In this document: in pieces, positions 1 through 7,268 of the stretch
Layout: each line of letters starts with the position of its first letter
How positions within the stretch are numbered: the first letter of the stretch is position 1
From: a virus
Strand: one strand, 5' to 3'
DNA: 36,883 nt
IMG/VR virus record: IMGVR_UViG_3300033233_000097
Location: 1-36,883 of that record
The notes under the pieces: model-generated
Database searches by the model: none
What the model was told of the DNA's origin: nothing
The model's input: the letters and a program-made list of their open reading frames with translations, nothing else
Program-made: the position numbers and the translations under genes

Positions 1-110
1 ACTTTGGTAGCATCAACTGTTGCAACTTCAGCCACGACTGGCTTTTCAACAATTGTGCTAATTGCGGTATTATTTTCTTGTGCTACTGTGGTTTGTAAAG
101 CTTCTTGCAT
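1..110 (-). CDS. Scaffold protein, N-terminal part (contig-end duplicate)
   Basis: This is the first 36 codons plus part of the next of the gene that is complete at 35981-36853. It starts at ATG 110 on the minus strand and runs off the left end of the window. It is not a separate gene: it is the same locus seen twice because the contig overruns the circle. Its position directly after the portal and two small genes gives the usual portal - scaffold - coat order once the ends are joined. Confidence 0.9.
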   Translation of the reverse strand, partial: MQEALQTTVAQENNTAISTIVEKPVVAEVATVDATK

Positions 111-140
111 TGAATCCCCCTTGTTTGCTTTAAACCCAAT
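1..140. repeat. Terminal direct repeat, left copy
   Basis: These 140 bases recur at 36744-36883 in the same orientation. Only one position differs: G at 127 against A at 36870. The repeat contains the start of the scaffold gene and the 3' end of the preceding 91-residue gene. This is what a circular or circularly permuted genome gives when a linear contig overruns its own start; the true unit length is then about 36,743 bp. A real short terminal repeat of the packaged DNA is possible but less likely, because the repeat sits inside a continuous structural operon. Confidence 0.95.
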
Positions 141-405
141 TGTCGCGTTTGGGTGTCTTCTCTATTCTTAATAGCCATTTATTCTTTCGATAATCAGTCC
201 ACTTATATTCGCCTTTAGTCAATAGTTCACGCTCAAAACTTGGATGATCGACTATTCCTATAGCTTTAAGTTTGAAACCTATATTCTTAAGTTCAAACAT
301 TAAATCATGAAGAAATGGATCTTGCTTCCATTTAGTCTCACCATCAGGAAAGGTTATATACCAAGTAAAGAATCTAATTTCTGGAGCTTTTTCAATGACT
401 CCCAT
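130..405 (-). CDS. Hypothetical protein, 91 aa, between portal and scaffold
   Basis: A 91-residue soluble protein with no signal peptide or membrane segment; it is rich in aromatic residues (FFTWYITF near residues 12-19, a WLLRIEK stretch near the end). I do not recognise the family. Its ATG follows the stop of the 64-residue gene with no gap, and its stop lies 19 bases before the scaffold start, so it belongs to the packaging/head operon. Small proteins between portal and scaffold are often head-assembly accessories, but nothing in the sequence shows this. Confidence 0.75.
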   Translation of the reverse strand: MGVIEKAPEIRFFTWYITFPDGETKWKQDPFLHDLMFELKNIGFKLKAIGIVDHPSFERELLTKGEYKWTDYRKNKWLLRIEKTPKRDNWV

Positions 406-600
406 TTATCCTCTACGAGTCCTTCTATTAACCCAAACATATCCTTTTAGGACATCATCCCAAACTATAGGAGGAACAAGTCTTAGTCTTTCTGTAGCAG
501 GATCTCCATGAACCTTATACCAAGTATCGAGTCTCATCCTGATGTCAGGTTTATCCATGTATTCTTTTAATATCTTTTCTTTGTCTATTGTTTCTGTCAT
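406..600 (-). CDS. Hypothetical protein, 64 aa, downstream of portal
   Basis: A small, charged, soluble protein (N-terminal helix rich in Lys, Glu and Asp, C-terminus ending RRTRRG). Its start overlaps the portal stop by four bases, an ATGA-type junction that implies translational coupling. The family is not recognised. A central MRLDTWYKVHGDP...RLRLVPP segment is the part most likely to be conserved. It is probably expressed with the portal. Confidence 0.75.
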   Translation of the reverse strand: MTETIDKEKILKEYMDKPDIRMRLDTWYKVHGDPATERLRLVPPIVWDDVLKGYVWVNRRTRRG

Positions 601-2459
601 GCAGCACCCGCTGGTATGTTAGGTATTAAATCTGATTGTGGTGTCGCCATTGGATTCGCTTGTGGAAGCATTTGTTGTGGTGAAGGTGTTGGCATTGCTT
701 TCTGCTTTAATATATTTACTTGGCTTCTGAATCGTCTTAACAATTCCAATCTTTCTTCCTCAAGACCTAAGCATTTACCTTGTTGATAGTATTCAAGGGC
801 TAATTCATCAGCTAATAAAAGGTCATCTTCTGGCTCAGGAGGAGTATAATCTCCATCATCAACAATCTTCTCTAATACATCATGGAGATAATCTTCTGCT
901 GCATTCTGAAGTCCTTCTACCTGTTCTAAATCTGGAAAATCAAGAAGACGTCTGCCTTGTCTGACGCTTATCATCCCAGCTTGAATGTATTCCTGAATTG
1001 TTTGAAGTCGTCCAGCAGGTTCATTTGGTAATGATGATACGGGAAATATCTTCATGTAGTATTGATCTTCTTCTAAATCAATATCTCCCCAATCAATTGT
1101 TTCAATAAACTTCTTACCAGGTACTTGAACTTCATATTCACCTTCTTCTTCATAGATCTCTTTTGCACATTCAATTGATAATCTTGCGCAATCTAAGAAG
1201 AAGTCTTCATATTGCTGTCCAATGAGTTGAAATCTATCTGTTTCAATATCGTTATATTCTCTTAAAGCTTTTCCTGAATTAAGTCCTGCAGGCTTTTGGC
1301 TTGTGGCGGAGAGTTGAGAAATTCCAGCTTGTTCAAAGGCTGAGTTTTTAAGATTCTGTAATTGTTGATAAAGCTCAACAGGAACAACAGGAGGGGTAAT
1401 ATATTGAGGAGGTGTGCCTGCATAGTTTATGATTGCTCCAATATCGTTATTTAAATGCTCCTTAACAATCTTTGATCCATTCTCAATTAATATTTTAAAG
1501 CTTCCAGCAAGATGTATAGATCTTTGAATGATCCATAGAATCTTATTAATCTCTAATTGAATGTTTTGAATCTGCTCAGCAAGTCCTTGTCCCCATGGTC
1601 CATACATACGTTTTGACCAAGGAAGTCCTGCAAATGGATAATGGTCTTTTTCCCATTCTTCCATGAATAGTTCTTCATTAGGAATACTAATACAATGCAT
1701 TCCATCACCTGATTCTGGACCTGATGGTAAACGCCATGATTCAACTACTGTGACTTGATCTGAGATGCTTTGATAGGCTCCTGTTAAATCAGCCCCAGCA
1801 CCTCTTGCTTCCATAATCTTCTCTTTATGTTTCGGGAACATCTCGATAAGGACATCTCGGTCGACGTTCTTAACTCTATGCATTTGTCTAGGGTGTCCAT
1901 CAAACGCTTCAGCCCAATCCGTGTATAGTTCTCCAGGCAGACATCTCTCCCATTTGACTCTCTTGTAATGAGGGAATACATGGATGTAACCGTCTCCCAA
2001 TACTGCCGCGTCTCTGAGAGTTTTCGGTCCCTTCTTGTGAGCATGGTTTTCATAGAATATTCCTTCAACAAATTTATCCAGCTTCTTTGCTTTCCTTTGA
2101 AGCTTATAATCTCCACCTGAAGTTAGGAATAATGGCTTGGGCTTATTCTTACACATTTTAGATACGACTGTATCTGTGCAGGACTGAACCACATTGTATG
2201 AGAGTCTATCTTTCATAGCATTTTGGACAGAGACTATCTTGGAGAAACTTAATCCATGAAGTCCCATTATATTAGAATTGCCATAAAGTCTGGTTGATAT
2301 CTGATATTGGGTTTGGCGTTTAGAGTCATACATAGCTAAGAATTGAACTATCTTGGTGATAGATTGTGGTCTTTCAGTCTTGTCTAATTTCCACCATTTT
2401 CTATCTATGGCGGCGTCATTGGCGTTTGCATTGTTGAAGCTCAAGTAGTCTATAGCCAT
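597..2459 (-). CDS. Portal protein
   Basis: Forms the dodecameric ring at the one special vertex of the capsid, through which the terminase pumps DNA and to which the neck attaches. The 620-residue length and the position between large terminase and scaffold/coat fit podovirus-type portals. Residues about 50-200 resemble the family's N-terminal region, an Asn/Gln-rich helical segment follows near 290-400, and the acidic C-terminus ends in a Pro/Gln/Met-rich tail. Such a tail could form a barrel-like extension, as in P22-type portals (inference). It follows an 88-residue gene with a short gap and overlaps the next gene by four bases. I rely on context and length more than on any single motif. 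Confidence 0.85.
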   Translation of the reverse strand: MAIDYLSFNNANANDAAIDRKWWKLDKTERPQSITKIVQFLAMYDSKRQTQYQISTRLYGNSNIMGLHGLSFSKIVSVQNAMKDRLSYNVVQSCTDTVVSKMCKNKPKPLFLTSGGDYKLQRKAKKLDKFVEGIFYENHAHKKGPKTLRDAAVLGDGYIHVFPHYKRVKWERCLPGELYTDWAEAFDGHPRQMHRVKNVDRDVLIEMFPKHKEKIMEARGAGADLTGAYQSISDQVTVVESWRLPSGPESGDGMHCISIPNEELFMEEWEKDHYPFAGLPWSKRMYGPWGQGLAEQIQNIQLEINKILWIIQRSIHLAGSFKILIENGSKIVKEHLNNDIGAIINYAGTPPQYITPPVVPVELYQQLQNLKNSAFEQAGISQLSATSQKPAGLNSGKALREYNDIETDRFQLIGQQYEDFFLDCARLSIECAKEIYEEEGEYEVQVPGKKFIETIDWGDIDLEEDQYYMKIFPVSSLPNEPAGRLQTIQEYIQAGMISVRQGRRLLDFPDLEQVEGLQNAAEDYLHDVLEKIVDDGDYTPPEPEDDLLLADELALEYYQQGKCLGLEEERLELLRRFRSQVNILKQKAMPTPSPQQMLPQANPMATPQSDLIPNIPAGAA

Positions 2460-2468
2460 ATACCATCC

Positions 2469-2735
2469 TTAGTTTGTTTTAAATTGAGGCTCTTTATCTT
2501 CTTCTGGATCATAGTCTGTTGACCAATAAAGCATCTGTTCTTCTGTGGGCTGTTTGGCAGGAGGATCATCCTTTATAGAATCTAGTGGTACACCCACCCT
2601 TTTATACTCCGCATCTATGAATTCAACTTCAAAGTCAGCTATTTTAAGACGTTTCACGTGGAACTTTTTAGCTACGGTTAATAGACCACGTAATTTAGTT
2701 GCTGTCATTTTCTTTGGTTTACCATTCCCAATCAT
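2469..2735 (-). CDS. Hypothetical protein, 88 aa, between terminase and portal
   Basis: A small basic-to-acidic protein: Lys/Arg-rich N-terminal half (KPKKMTATKLRGLL) and an acidic C-terminal half (DYDPEEDKEPQF). I place the start at the ATG at 2735, which has a GGGGA ribosome-binding sequence just upstream and overlaps the terminase 3' end by 17 bases. A longer reading from 2777 is open but lacks such a site, and it would overlap terminase by about 60 bases. The family is unknown. The location suggests a role in head assembly or packaging. Confidence 0.7.
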   Translation of the reverse strand: MIGNGKPKKMTATKLRGLLTVAKKFHVKRLKIADFEVEFIDAEYKRVGVPLDSIKDDPPAKQPTEEQMLYWSTDYDPEEDKEPQFKTN

Positions 2736-4143
2736 TGTTCCCCGAATCTCCCCAGATATCTTCATCTTTCTTATCATTTAACTGCTTAATCAATTCATTT
2801 TCCATCATTTCTGTCTGTTTTTTAAACCATTCTTCACTATTTTCTTTCGGCTGAATTGGTTCAGGCATAAAGGTCCAGTGAAGAGATTCTCTAAAACCGT
2901 AGAGCACAGCATCCGTAATATCTGAATGATACGAATCTGATATTTTAAGTTTCTCCGAGTCTTTATCCCATTCAACGAGTTGGGAATCTTGGGCAAATCG
3001 CCCGATAGATTTCGCAAAGAATCGTTTAGTTCGTAAAGCATCATTGAGTAATTCGATAAACTCGAATTTACGAGTCTTCTCAGCTGCTGTAATTGGAAGC
3101 GAATATCTTCGTTGAATTTCTTCTGCGATCTTTTTTCCAAGTCCACCCGTATCCATTACAACCCTAAGTGGGTTATATTTGGCAATCAATTTCTCTAATG
3201 AATTAGCAAGTTCTGTTATTCCTTGTTTCGTTTGAACTATCTCTTCCACTAAATATGATTCTTTAATTTTTGGATTCCACCCTATTACAGCTATTGCATC
3301 GGCATCTTCAAATCCAATATCAACTCCTATTACATATTCCCATGATACATCTATTGATGGAACTTCTTTGAAATCGTTTAAACTTTTGTCATACCTAAAG
3401 ACTAGGCTATTAGGATCTACTACCCATCTACCAAAACATTCTCTTTGAATACTTGGGTGATCAACTGTGATTCCACGTCTTTCTAATTCCTTTTGCATTA
3501 TTATATAAGGACTTTTACCTGATTTCTTTTCTAAGTAAGGATTTTGAAACATAGTCCAGGCATGATGATTCCATTCTTTTGAATGACAACATTCATAAAA
3601 ATATCCTGCAGGCACAGGTCCAGGAGTCCCTATTAAGCGTAGCTTACCATCATAGTCATATAGAGTTTTAGATAGAACATCGTCGATCATCTCTTGAAGA
3701 TAATTTCTAAATGCTTGTGATTCATCTATGTATACTTTGTTTAAGGCTTGTCCTCTAAAGTTTTCAATCTGAGTTTTGTCTTTAGCCCCTGAGCAATATA
3801 CAAAAGAATTCCCAGGATAACGCATTGACAATTCAGTTTCATTTGGAATTCCACCTAGATTATATCTTCTATTTAGATCTATAAGTTCAGGCCATATGAT
3901 TTTCTTCGCGTTACTACGAGAAAGGGTTATATAAACATTAACTCGTCCTGGTTTTCTTATTGCTTCACGAGTAAGATCAACAGCACACGCCACAGTTTTA
4001 CCAGCACGACGAGAACAACAAGCTGTAGCAAATGATGTTTCATCGTCTATAAAATCAATCTGTTCTTTAAAACAGGATTCATCTACAACAAATTGATTCT
4101 TTTTTCTTCTGTGAAGAGTTTCAATTGCCTGCTTTGGTTTCAT
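2719..4143 (-). CDS. terL: Terminase large subunit
   Basis: ATP-driven packaging motor and nuclease that cuts concatemeric phage DNA and pumps it into the prohead through the portal. Visible motifs: a Walker A-like SRRAGKT at residues 44-50; Walker B ending in Asp140-Glu141 (VYIDES); the coupling motif IGTPGP near 171; and the RNase H-like nuclease with Asp275 (VIGVDIG), a second Asp in VVMDTGG at 331 and a C-terminal SDITDAVLYGF segment. The 474-residue length is normal. The gene overlaps the 71-residue gene upstream and the 88-residue gene downstream, so all are co-translated. Packaging type (headful or site-specific) cannot be told from the motifs alone. Confidence 0.96.
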   Translation of the reverse strand: MKPKQAIETLHRRKKNQFVVDESCFKEQIDFIDDETSFATACCSRRAGKTVACAVDLTREAIRKPGRVNVYITLSRSNAKKIIWPELIDLNRRYNLGGIPNETELSMRYPGNSFVYCSGAKDKTQIENFRGQALNKVYIDESQAFRNYLQEMIDDVLSKTLYDYDGKLRLIGTPGPVPAGYFYECCHSKEWNHHAWTMFQNPYLEKKSGKSPYIIMQKELERRGITVDHPSIQRECFGRWVVDPNSLVFRYDKSLNDFKEVPSIDVSWEYVIGVDIGFEDADAIAVIGWNPKIKESYLVEEIVQTKQGITELANSLEKLIAKYNPLRVVMDTGGLGKKIAEEIQRRYSLPITAAEKTRKFEFIELLNDALRTKRFFAKSIGRFAQDSQLVEWDKDSEKLKISDSYHSDITDAVLYGFRESLHWTFMPEPIQPKENSEEWFKKQTEMMENELIKQLNDKKDEDIWGDSGNNDWEW

Positions 4144-4336
4144 CAGGATAGAGATCCACTTGTCTTATTTGTGCGGCATAGACCCAAGTATCTCCATCTT
4201 TTTGTTTGATCAACACACCATTAGGATGCATCTCAATTTCTGTGTGATCTTTTTCAACATGAAATGACATCTTCATAATGTGATTAACTAAGATTCCAGA
4301 TTCAAACTGAACTACTTTTATTTTTCGGTCTTTCAC
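4121..4336 (-). CDS. Hypothetical protein, 71 aa, upstream of terminase
   Basis: A 71-residue soluble, beta-strand-rich protein of unknown family. The start is a GTG at 4336 with a clear AGGGGGA ribosome-binding sequence a few bases upstream; that site lies inside the end of the GNAT gene, which overlaps by 35 bases. Its 3' end in turn overlaps the terminase start by 23 bases. Overlap on both sides argues that it is a real member of the packaging operon. Its function is not evident. Confidence 0.75.
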   Translation of the reverse strand: MKDRKIKVVQFESGILVNHIMKMSFHVEKDHTEIEMHPNGVLIKQKDGDTWVYAAQIRQVDLYPDETKAGN

Positions 4337-4877
4337 TTGATCCCCCTAAATTGCATATTAAATATGGATTATAAGTTAAATCAGGATACTTAGGAATGTA
4401 TACAACTTCTTTTATTCTTCCTTCCATCATATCTTTCAATCGATTATGATCCCATTTGGGATTAGGCTCAACAATATATATCGTCCTATCCAAATCATAA
4501 GTCCAATGACTAAATTCACATTGATTCAAATCTAATTCTGATTTCTTTAATAATTCTTTCGCTATTCCAAATCTTTTGAATTGTTCTTTTATAAGACAAT
4601 AATGGGCTATATTTTTCCTATCATTTCTTTCTTCATATGCTAAAAATCCTAATATTACATCTGGATCCTCTGTAACATGTGCTACTAATATTTTTGTAGT
4701 AGGTCTTTCTATAATTTCATCTAATATTTTATGGTGATTTAAATAGAAAATATTATTTCTAACTTTCATTACTGCCATTCCATTTAATTTAAAGTCTCTT
4801 AACCAATTTGAATAAATAAATGGTATATCTGATTCTTTATATTCCCTTATTCCTATATCTGGTCTTTCTTTACTCAT
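4302..4877 (-). CDS. GNAT-family N-acetyltransferase, 191 aa
   Basis: Predicted to move an acetyl group from acetyl-CoA to an amine; the target is unknown. The opening IREYKESDIPFIYSNWLRDF is the typical first strand and helix of the GNAT fold. A central strand (ILGFLAYEERNDRKNIAHYCLIKEQFKRFGIAKELLKKSE) carries the acetyl-CoA-binding region, with a degenerate R/Q-x-x-G-x-A loop (KRFGIAKELL). Proteins opening with an SNWL-type motif occur in many phages next to terminase genes. It follows the 103-residue gene with a four-base overlap. It may modify a virion or host protein, but the sequence does not show which. Confidence 0.75.
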   Translation of the reverse strand: MSKERPDIGIREYKESDIPFIYSNWLRDFKLNGMAVMKVRNNIFYLNHHKILDEIIERPTTKILVAHVTEDPDVILGFLAYEERNDRKNIAHYCLIKEQFKRFGIAKELLKKSELDLNQCEFSHWTYDLDRTIYIVEPNPKWDHNRLKDMMEGRIKEVVYIPKYPDLTYNPYLICNLGGSSERPKNKSSSV

Positions 4878-5185
4878 TTCTTAGCTTCCATTTCAGCAAT
4901 TGCTTTCTTTGTTACTTCTATTAATTCTGCATCACTCATTTCATTTAAAGTCTTTTGATTCTTTTCATCTTGTTCATCTAGATCACGGATTATGTTAAGC
5001 AGGGCCACTGAGTATCGAACAAGATCATTGGCAGTCTCATGTGGTAGTTTTTTGACTAACTTCTTTCCATCCTTTTCTATCATTCCCTGAGCTTGTATAG
5101 CAGAGATATCACGAGCTATTAGTCCTATTACATGGTTCATAAGTGTTCTAGGCTTCTCTACTATTTCTTCGATTGTATTAGCCAT
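4874..5185 (-). CDS. Hypothetical protein, 103 aa; possible small terminase
   Basis: First gene of the minus-strand packaging operon. It is a mostly helical, charged protein with no membrane segment: residues 1-30 are a helix-rich N-terminus, residues 50-70 read LPHETANDLVRYSVALLNIIRDL, and the C-terminus is acidic and helical. Small terminase subunits are short helical DNA-binding proteins encoded just before terL, and position and size fit that role. Three other genes lie between it and terL's catalytic core only as short overlaps, so linkage is close. No helix-turn-helix is obvious, so the assignment is inference only. Confidence 0.6.
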   Translation of the reverse strand: MANTIEEIVEKPRTLMNHVIGLIARDISAIQAQGMIEKDGKKLVKKLPHETANDLVRYSVALLNIIRDLDEQDEKNQKTLNEMSDAELIEVTKKAIAEMEAKK

Positions 5186-5209
5186 AATTTTATCTCATAC
5201 TTTAATTCA

Positions 5210-5431
5210 ATGGATGAAGTATTTGTTATCCACATTACAGATATCATTCTGTTTGCTATTGTAGTGATATCTATTATCGTTTTGACAATCAATTTATTTA
5301 ACATATCAAAACAAAATAAGATAAAAGAAATTAAACTAGATGAGATGAATATTGATAAAAAGATTAATGATATGCCTCTTGATGATGTCGTTAAGCTCAA
5401 TAACGATAGCTCAGGATCTGATATTAAATAA
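5210..5431 (+). CDS. Small membrane protein, 73 aa; spanin- or holin-type candidate
   Basis: One N-terminal transmembrane helix (about residues 8-30, ITDIILFAIVVISIIVLTI) followed by a charged, probably coiled-coil segment (KQNKIKEIKLDEMNIDKKIND). That is the layout of an inner-membrane spanin subunit or a small holin. I start it at ATG 5210 rather than at an open reading 26 codons further upstream, which would run into the divergent gene. It is divergently arranged with the packaging operon, only 24 bases away. The next gene begins inside it in another frame, as nested spanin pairs do. The family is not identified. Confidence 0.65.
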   Translation: MDEVFVIHITDIILFAIVVISIIVLTINLFNISKQNKIKEIKLDEMNIDKKINDMPLDDVVKLNNDSSGSDIK

Positions 5432-5663
5432 GGGAGACATCTCTCCACATGAAGGGATTCTTGTGGCTGAACCTCGGTATCGGTTATACACATCTGATAA
5501 ACTTAAATTCGAAACTTTGGATTCAAAGATTAATGATTTGTTAGTAGCAAAGCCTATCGAGTTATCTGTTAAACTCGACAGCTTTTTTTCTGGATTTTCT
5601 TTAGGGGTGATAATGGCTTATACTATTATCATTCTGGGGGGGAGCTCATGGACGGGGCATTAG
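5352..5663 (+). CDS. Secreted/membrane protein, 103 aa, nested with the preceding gene
   Basis: Starts at a TTG (5352) inside the previous gene and overlaps it by 80 bases in a different frame. The N-terminus is a good signal peptide: basic MIKR, hydrophobic LMICLLMMSLSSITI, likely cleavage near Ala-Gln. A second hydrophobic segment (FFSGFSLGVIMAYTIIILGG, residues about 78-98) lies near the C-terminus. The mature part carries a KGDISPHEGILVAEPRYR-like stretch of a kind I have seen in small phage membrane proteins of unknown role. There is no lipobox cysteine, so it is not a classical outer-membrane spanin. With both ends membrane-associated, a unimolecular spanin or holin partner is possible. 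The start could also be ATG 5367. Confidence 0.6.
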   Translation: MIKRLMICLLMMSLSSITIAQDLILNKGDISPHEGILVAEPRYRLYTSDKLKFETLDSKINDLLVAKPIELSVKLDSFFSGFSLGVIMAYTIIILGGSSWTGH

Positions 5664-5667
5664 GCTC

Positions 5668-5991
5668 ATGGATGAGCCTTATATGATAGAACTCATCAAA
5701 GACTTACCTTACTCAGTCCAATTATTCATATTCATTGGTTGCTTCTATGTTTTATTCATTATGTTTAAAGCTTTTGGTTGGATCTTTAGAGAATGGTGGA
5801 TGTCTAAAAAAGAAAAAGAAATAAAGCTAGATAAGGCCATTACTGAGAATACAGTGGCTATAATTAAGCTTCAAACTCAAATAGAGCGCCTAAGTGACCT
5901 TTTACATCTCATTCCTAAGATGCAGGCTGATATACATCATGCCCATAAGAAGATTCGAGACTTGACCGAAACTAATAGCCATGATGAATAA
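5668..5991 (+). CDS. Membrane protein with coiled coil, 107 aa; lysis-cassette candidate
   Basis: A hydrophobic helix at about residues 15-38 (VQLFIFIGCFYVLFIMFKAF) is followed by WIFREWWMSKKEKE and a long amphipathic segment (residues 50-100) with repeated Leu/Ile spacing that predicts a coiled coil. The topology, short N-terminus in, one helix, long coiled tail, fits an inner-membrane spanin (Rz-like) or a class III-type holin. It starts five bases after the previous gene. Together the three plus-strand genes look like a lysis or membrane cassette, although the endolysin lies far away at 15.4-15.8 kb on the other strand. Confidence 0.65.
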   Translation: MDEPYMIELIKDLPYSVQLFIFIGCFYVLFIMFKAFGWIFREWWMSKKEKEIKLDKAITENTVAIIKLQTQIERLSDLLHLIPKMQADIHHAHKKIRDLTETNSHDE

Positions 5992-5993
5992 GT

Positions 5994-6109
5994 AATAGGC
6001 GATCGTCTCAAGTCGCGCTTGAGAGCAAAGAAGGCGTTGAAGACTTTAAACGCATGATGCTTGTCTACGGCCACATAGATTCCTGGGATCTCCAGTGGTA
6101 TCGCCTATT
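5994..6109 (+). ncRNA. Structured RNA closed by a 10-bp stem, directly before tRNA-Asn
   Basis: Bases 5994-6003 (AATAGGCGAT) pair perfectly with 6100-6109. Inside lie a 7-bp hairpin (TCTCAAG 6006-6012 with CTTGAGA 6018-6024, loop TCGCG), a 5-bp hairpin GCGTT/AACGC near 6034-6052, and a short CTGG/CCAG hairpin near 6083-6095. No protein frame crosses it convincingly. It ends one base before the tRNA, so it may be co-transcribed and released by RNase P. I do not recognise the family. A decayed tRNA is possible, but there is no T-loop. Confidence 0.55.
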
Positions 6110-6110
6110 T

Positions 6111-6184
6111 TCCGAAATGGTGAAATGGCATCACACATGGCTGTTAACCATGGATTATAGGTTCGAGTCCTATTTTCGGAGCCA
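6111..6184 (+). tRNA. tRNA-Asn (GTT), CCA encoded
   Basis: A complete cloverleaf can be drawn: a perfect 7-bp acceptor stem (TCCGAAA with TTTCGGA), D-stem GTGA/TCAC, anticodon stem CATGG/CCATG with loop CTGTTAA giving anticodon GTT, T-stem ATAGG/CCTAT with loop TTCGAGT, discriminator G, and CCA encoded at 6182-6184. There is no intron. It probably supports translation of the many Asn codons in the AT-rich structural genes (inference). Confidence 0.95.
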
Positions 6185-6271
6185 TTATAATTCAAAGACT
6201 ATAAGAATAAAAATCAGCATAGACAATAATACTGAAATTACTATATCTTGATTAGACATAAGGGGGCACCA

Positions 6272-6454
6272 GTGAAAATCATACTCATATTAATTGTAAC
6301 TCTTTTTTCTTTAAATATTCTTGGTCAATCTAAAGAAGTTGTGGCCGCAGTATCTAGTCCATCTGCTAGTCCGGTACCAACTCCTGAAGTGAAAAAAGAA
6401 GTTAAAAAAGAAGTTAAAAAGAAAGCTAAAAAAAAAGAAAGCCCAAAAAAGTAG
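6272..6454 (+). CDS. Secreted Lys-rich small protein, 60 aa
   Basis: Signal peptide (KIILILIVTLFSLNILGQ) followed by a Ser/Pro segment (SSPSASPVPTPE) and a strongly basic tail made of repeated KKEVKKEVKKKAKKK units. I start it at GTG 6272, which has AAGGGGG nine bases upstream; an in-frame reading from 6248 lacks such a site. The mature peptide would be exported and cationic, so it could bind the envelope, peptidoglycan or DNA, but no family is recognised. The stop lies within the hairpin of the convergent terminator. Confidence 0.6.
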   Translation: MKIILILIVTLFSLNILGQSKEVVAAVSSPSASPVPTPEVKKEVKKEVKKKAKKKESPKK

Positions 6455-6479
6455 GCAAAGATTTTCTTTGCGATCCTAC
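6445..6479 (-). terminator. Intrinsic terminator for the RusA operon
   Basis: Read on the minus strand, GTAGG is followed by GCAAAGA, a short A loop, TCTTTGC and CTAC, then six T residues (6450-6445). The stem is about 11 bp with a small bulge. It lies 15 bases past the RusA-like stop codon. The plus strand has no T-run after the same hairpin, so it should act mainly on minus-strand transcripts. Confidence 0.8.
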
Positions 6480-6494
6480 AGGAACTGATGGCTG

Positions 6495-6980
6495 TTAGAG
6501 ATCTCTATATCTAAATAAAAATATTTCTAACTTATTTGAATCACTAGGAAGACGTCTTGATCCATCATGACTATCTATCAAAGTATCATCTGATATAATT
6601 CCCGCTTTAGTTAAGACATCTTGTGGTAGTTCATATAAGTTAGATAGATCAGGTATCTTTTTATTTATTTCATTTTTCTTTGTGAAGTAACGGCTTTGTT
6701 CAATATGAAAGTGAGCCATAAACCAAATACGGCAATCAAAAGGTTTATCTATTTTCATCTCATTTGCTTTGTTTCTGAAATGAATAAACATATGTTTCTC
6801 GGCTTTAGTTAGAGCATAGGTCTTACCCATAAAAGCTTTTCCTGTTCGTGGATTAACAAATACGGGACGGCCATTCTTTTTAGTTATGTGTGATTCTACA
6901 GGAATAGAACAATGAAAGAGTAGATCTTCAGTATTGATACTTTGTAGACGTTCGCTCAAGGCTCCGATTAATTTATTCAC
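6495..6980 (-). CDS. rusA: RusA-like Holliday junction resolvase
   Basis: Metal-dependent endonuclease expected to resolve four-way junctions made during phage recombination or replication, and to debranch DNA for packaging. The C-terminal half carries the RusA signature: PDLSN at residues 110-114 (Asp111, Asn114), Asp121 in LPQDVL, and Asp131-Asp132 in GIISDDTLID; these acidic residues match the family's catalytic set. At 161 residues it has an N-terminal extension of about 30 residues relative to E. coli RusA. The start is a GTG at 6980 without a clear ribosome-binding site. It is the last gene of the operon that begins with the annealing-protein candidate, so it fits a recombination module. 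Confidence 0.85.
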   Translation of the reverse strand: MNKLIGALSERLQSINTEDLLFHCSIPVESHITKKNGRPVFVNPRTGKAFMGKTYALTKAEKHMFIHFRNKANEMKIDKPFDCRIWFMAHFHIEQSRYFTKKNEINKKIPDLSNLYELPQDVLTKAGIISDDTLIDSHDGSRRLPSDSNKLEIFLFRYRDL

Positions 6981-7055
6981 ATAAATAGTTAAGCATTATC
7001 CCAATCGTAGATGATATAAAAAACTATTATGATCATAAATAGCCAGAACCAATAG

Positions 7056-7268
7056 TTAAAAAACGCCTCCATTTTTATCTCCAGTCTTTATAATTTCATT
7101 AAAAACTTGAGTATCACTTTTTTCTCTATGTTTTGGTGACATGGAGTAATCAGTCATAATCCTGCATTTTCCATCTGGAAATTCGTAAAATCCCTCTTGT
7201 TCTACAGCTTCCATGATTTCTTTTAATTCTTTATCTATTTCTTTCATACTTTGTTTTAATTCGTCCAT
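7056..7268 (-). CDS. Hypothetical protein, 70 aa
   Basis: Helical, acidic N-terminus (MDELKQSMKEIDKELKEIMEAVEQE, likely amphipathic or coiled) followed by a short beta-type part (FYEFPDGKCRIMTDYSMSPKHREKSD). The family is unknown. Its ATG overlaps the stop of the 50-residue membrane protein by one base (TAATG), so it is translated by re-initiation within the operon. The 75 bases after its stop hold no convincing gene, only a short hydrophobic reading frame without an ATG near its start. Confidence 0.7.
   Translation of the reverse strand: MDELKQSMKEIDKELKEIMEAVEQEGFYEFPDGKCRIMTDYSMSPKHREKSDTQVFNEIIKTGDKNGGVF

Noticed and set aside
5994-6109. phi29-type packaging RNA (pRNA)
   Set aside because: Size and closed stem are similar, but the phage uses a conventional terminase and the loop pairing expected of pRNA is not seen.
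6054-6251. 65-codon plus-strand open frame
   Set aside because: It runs through the tRNA-Asn and the enclosed structured RNA and has no ribosome-binding site; chance frame.
7022-7055. Short hydrophobic frame after the 70-residue gene
   Set aside because: GGAGG is present but there is no ATG, GTG or TTG at a suitable distance in that frame, so only a fragment from an inner ATG would be made.
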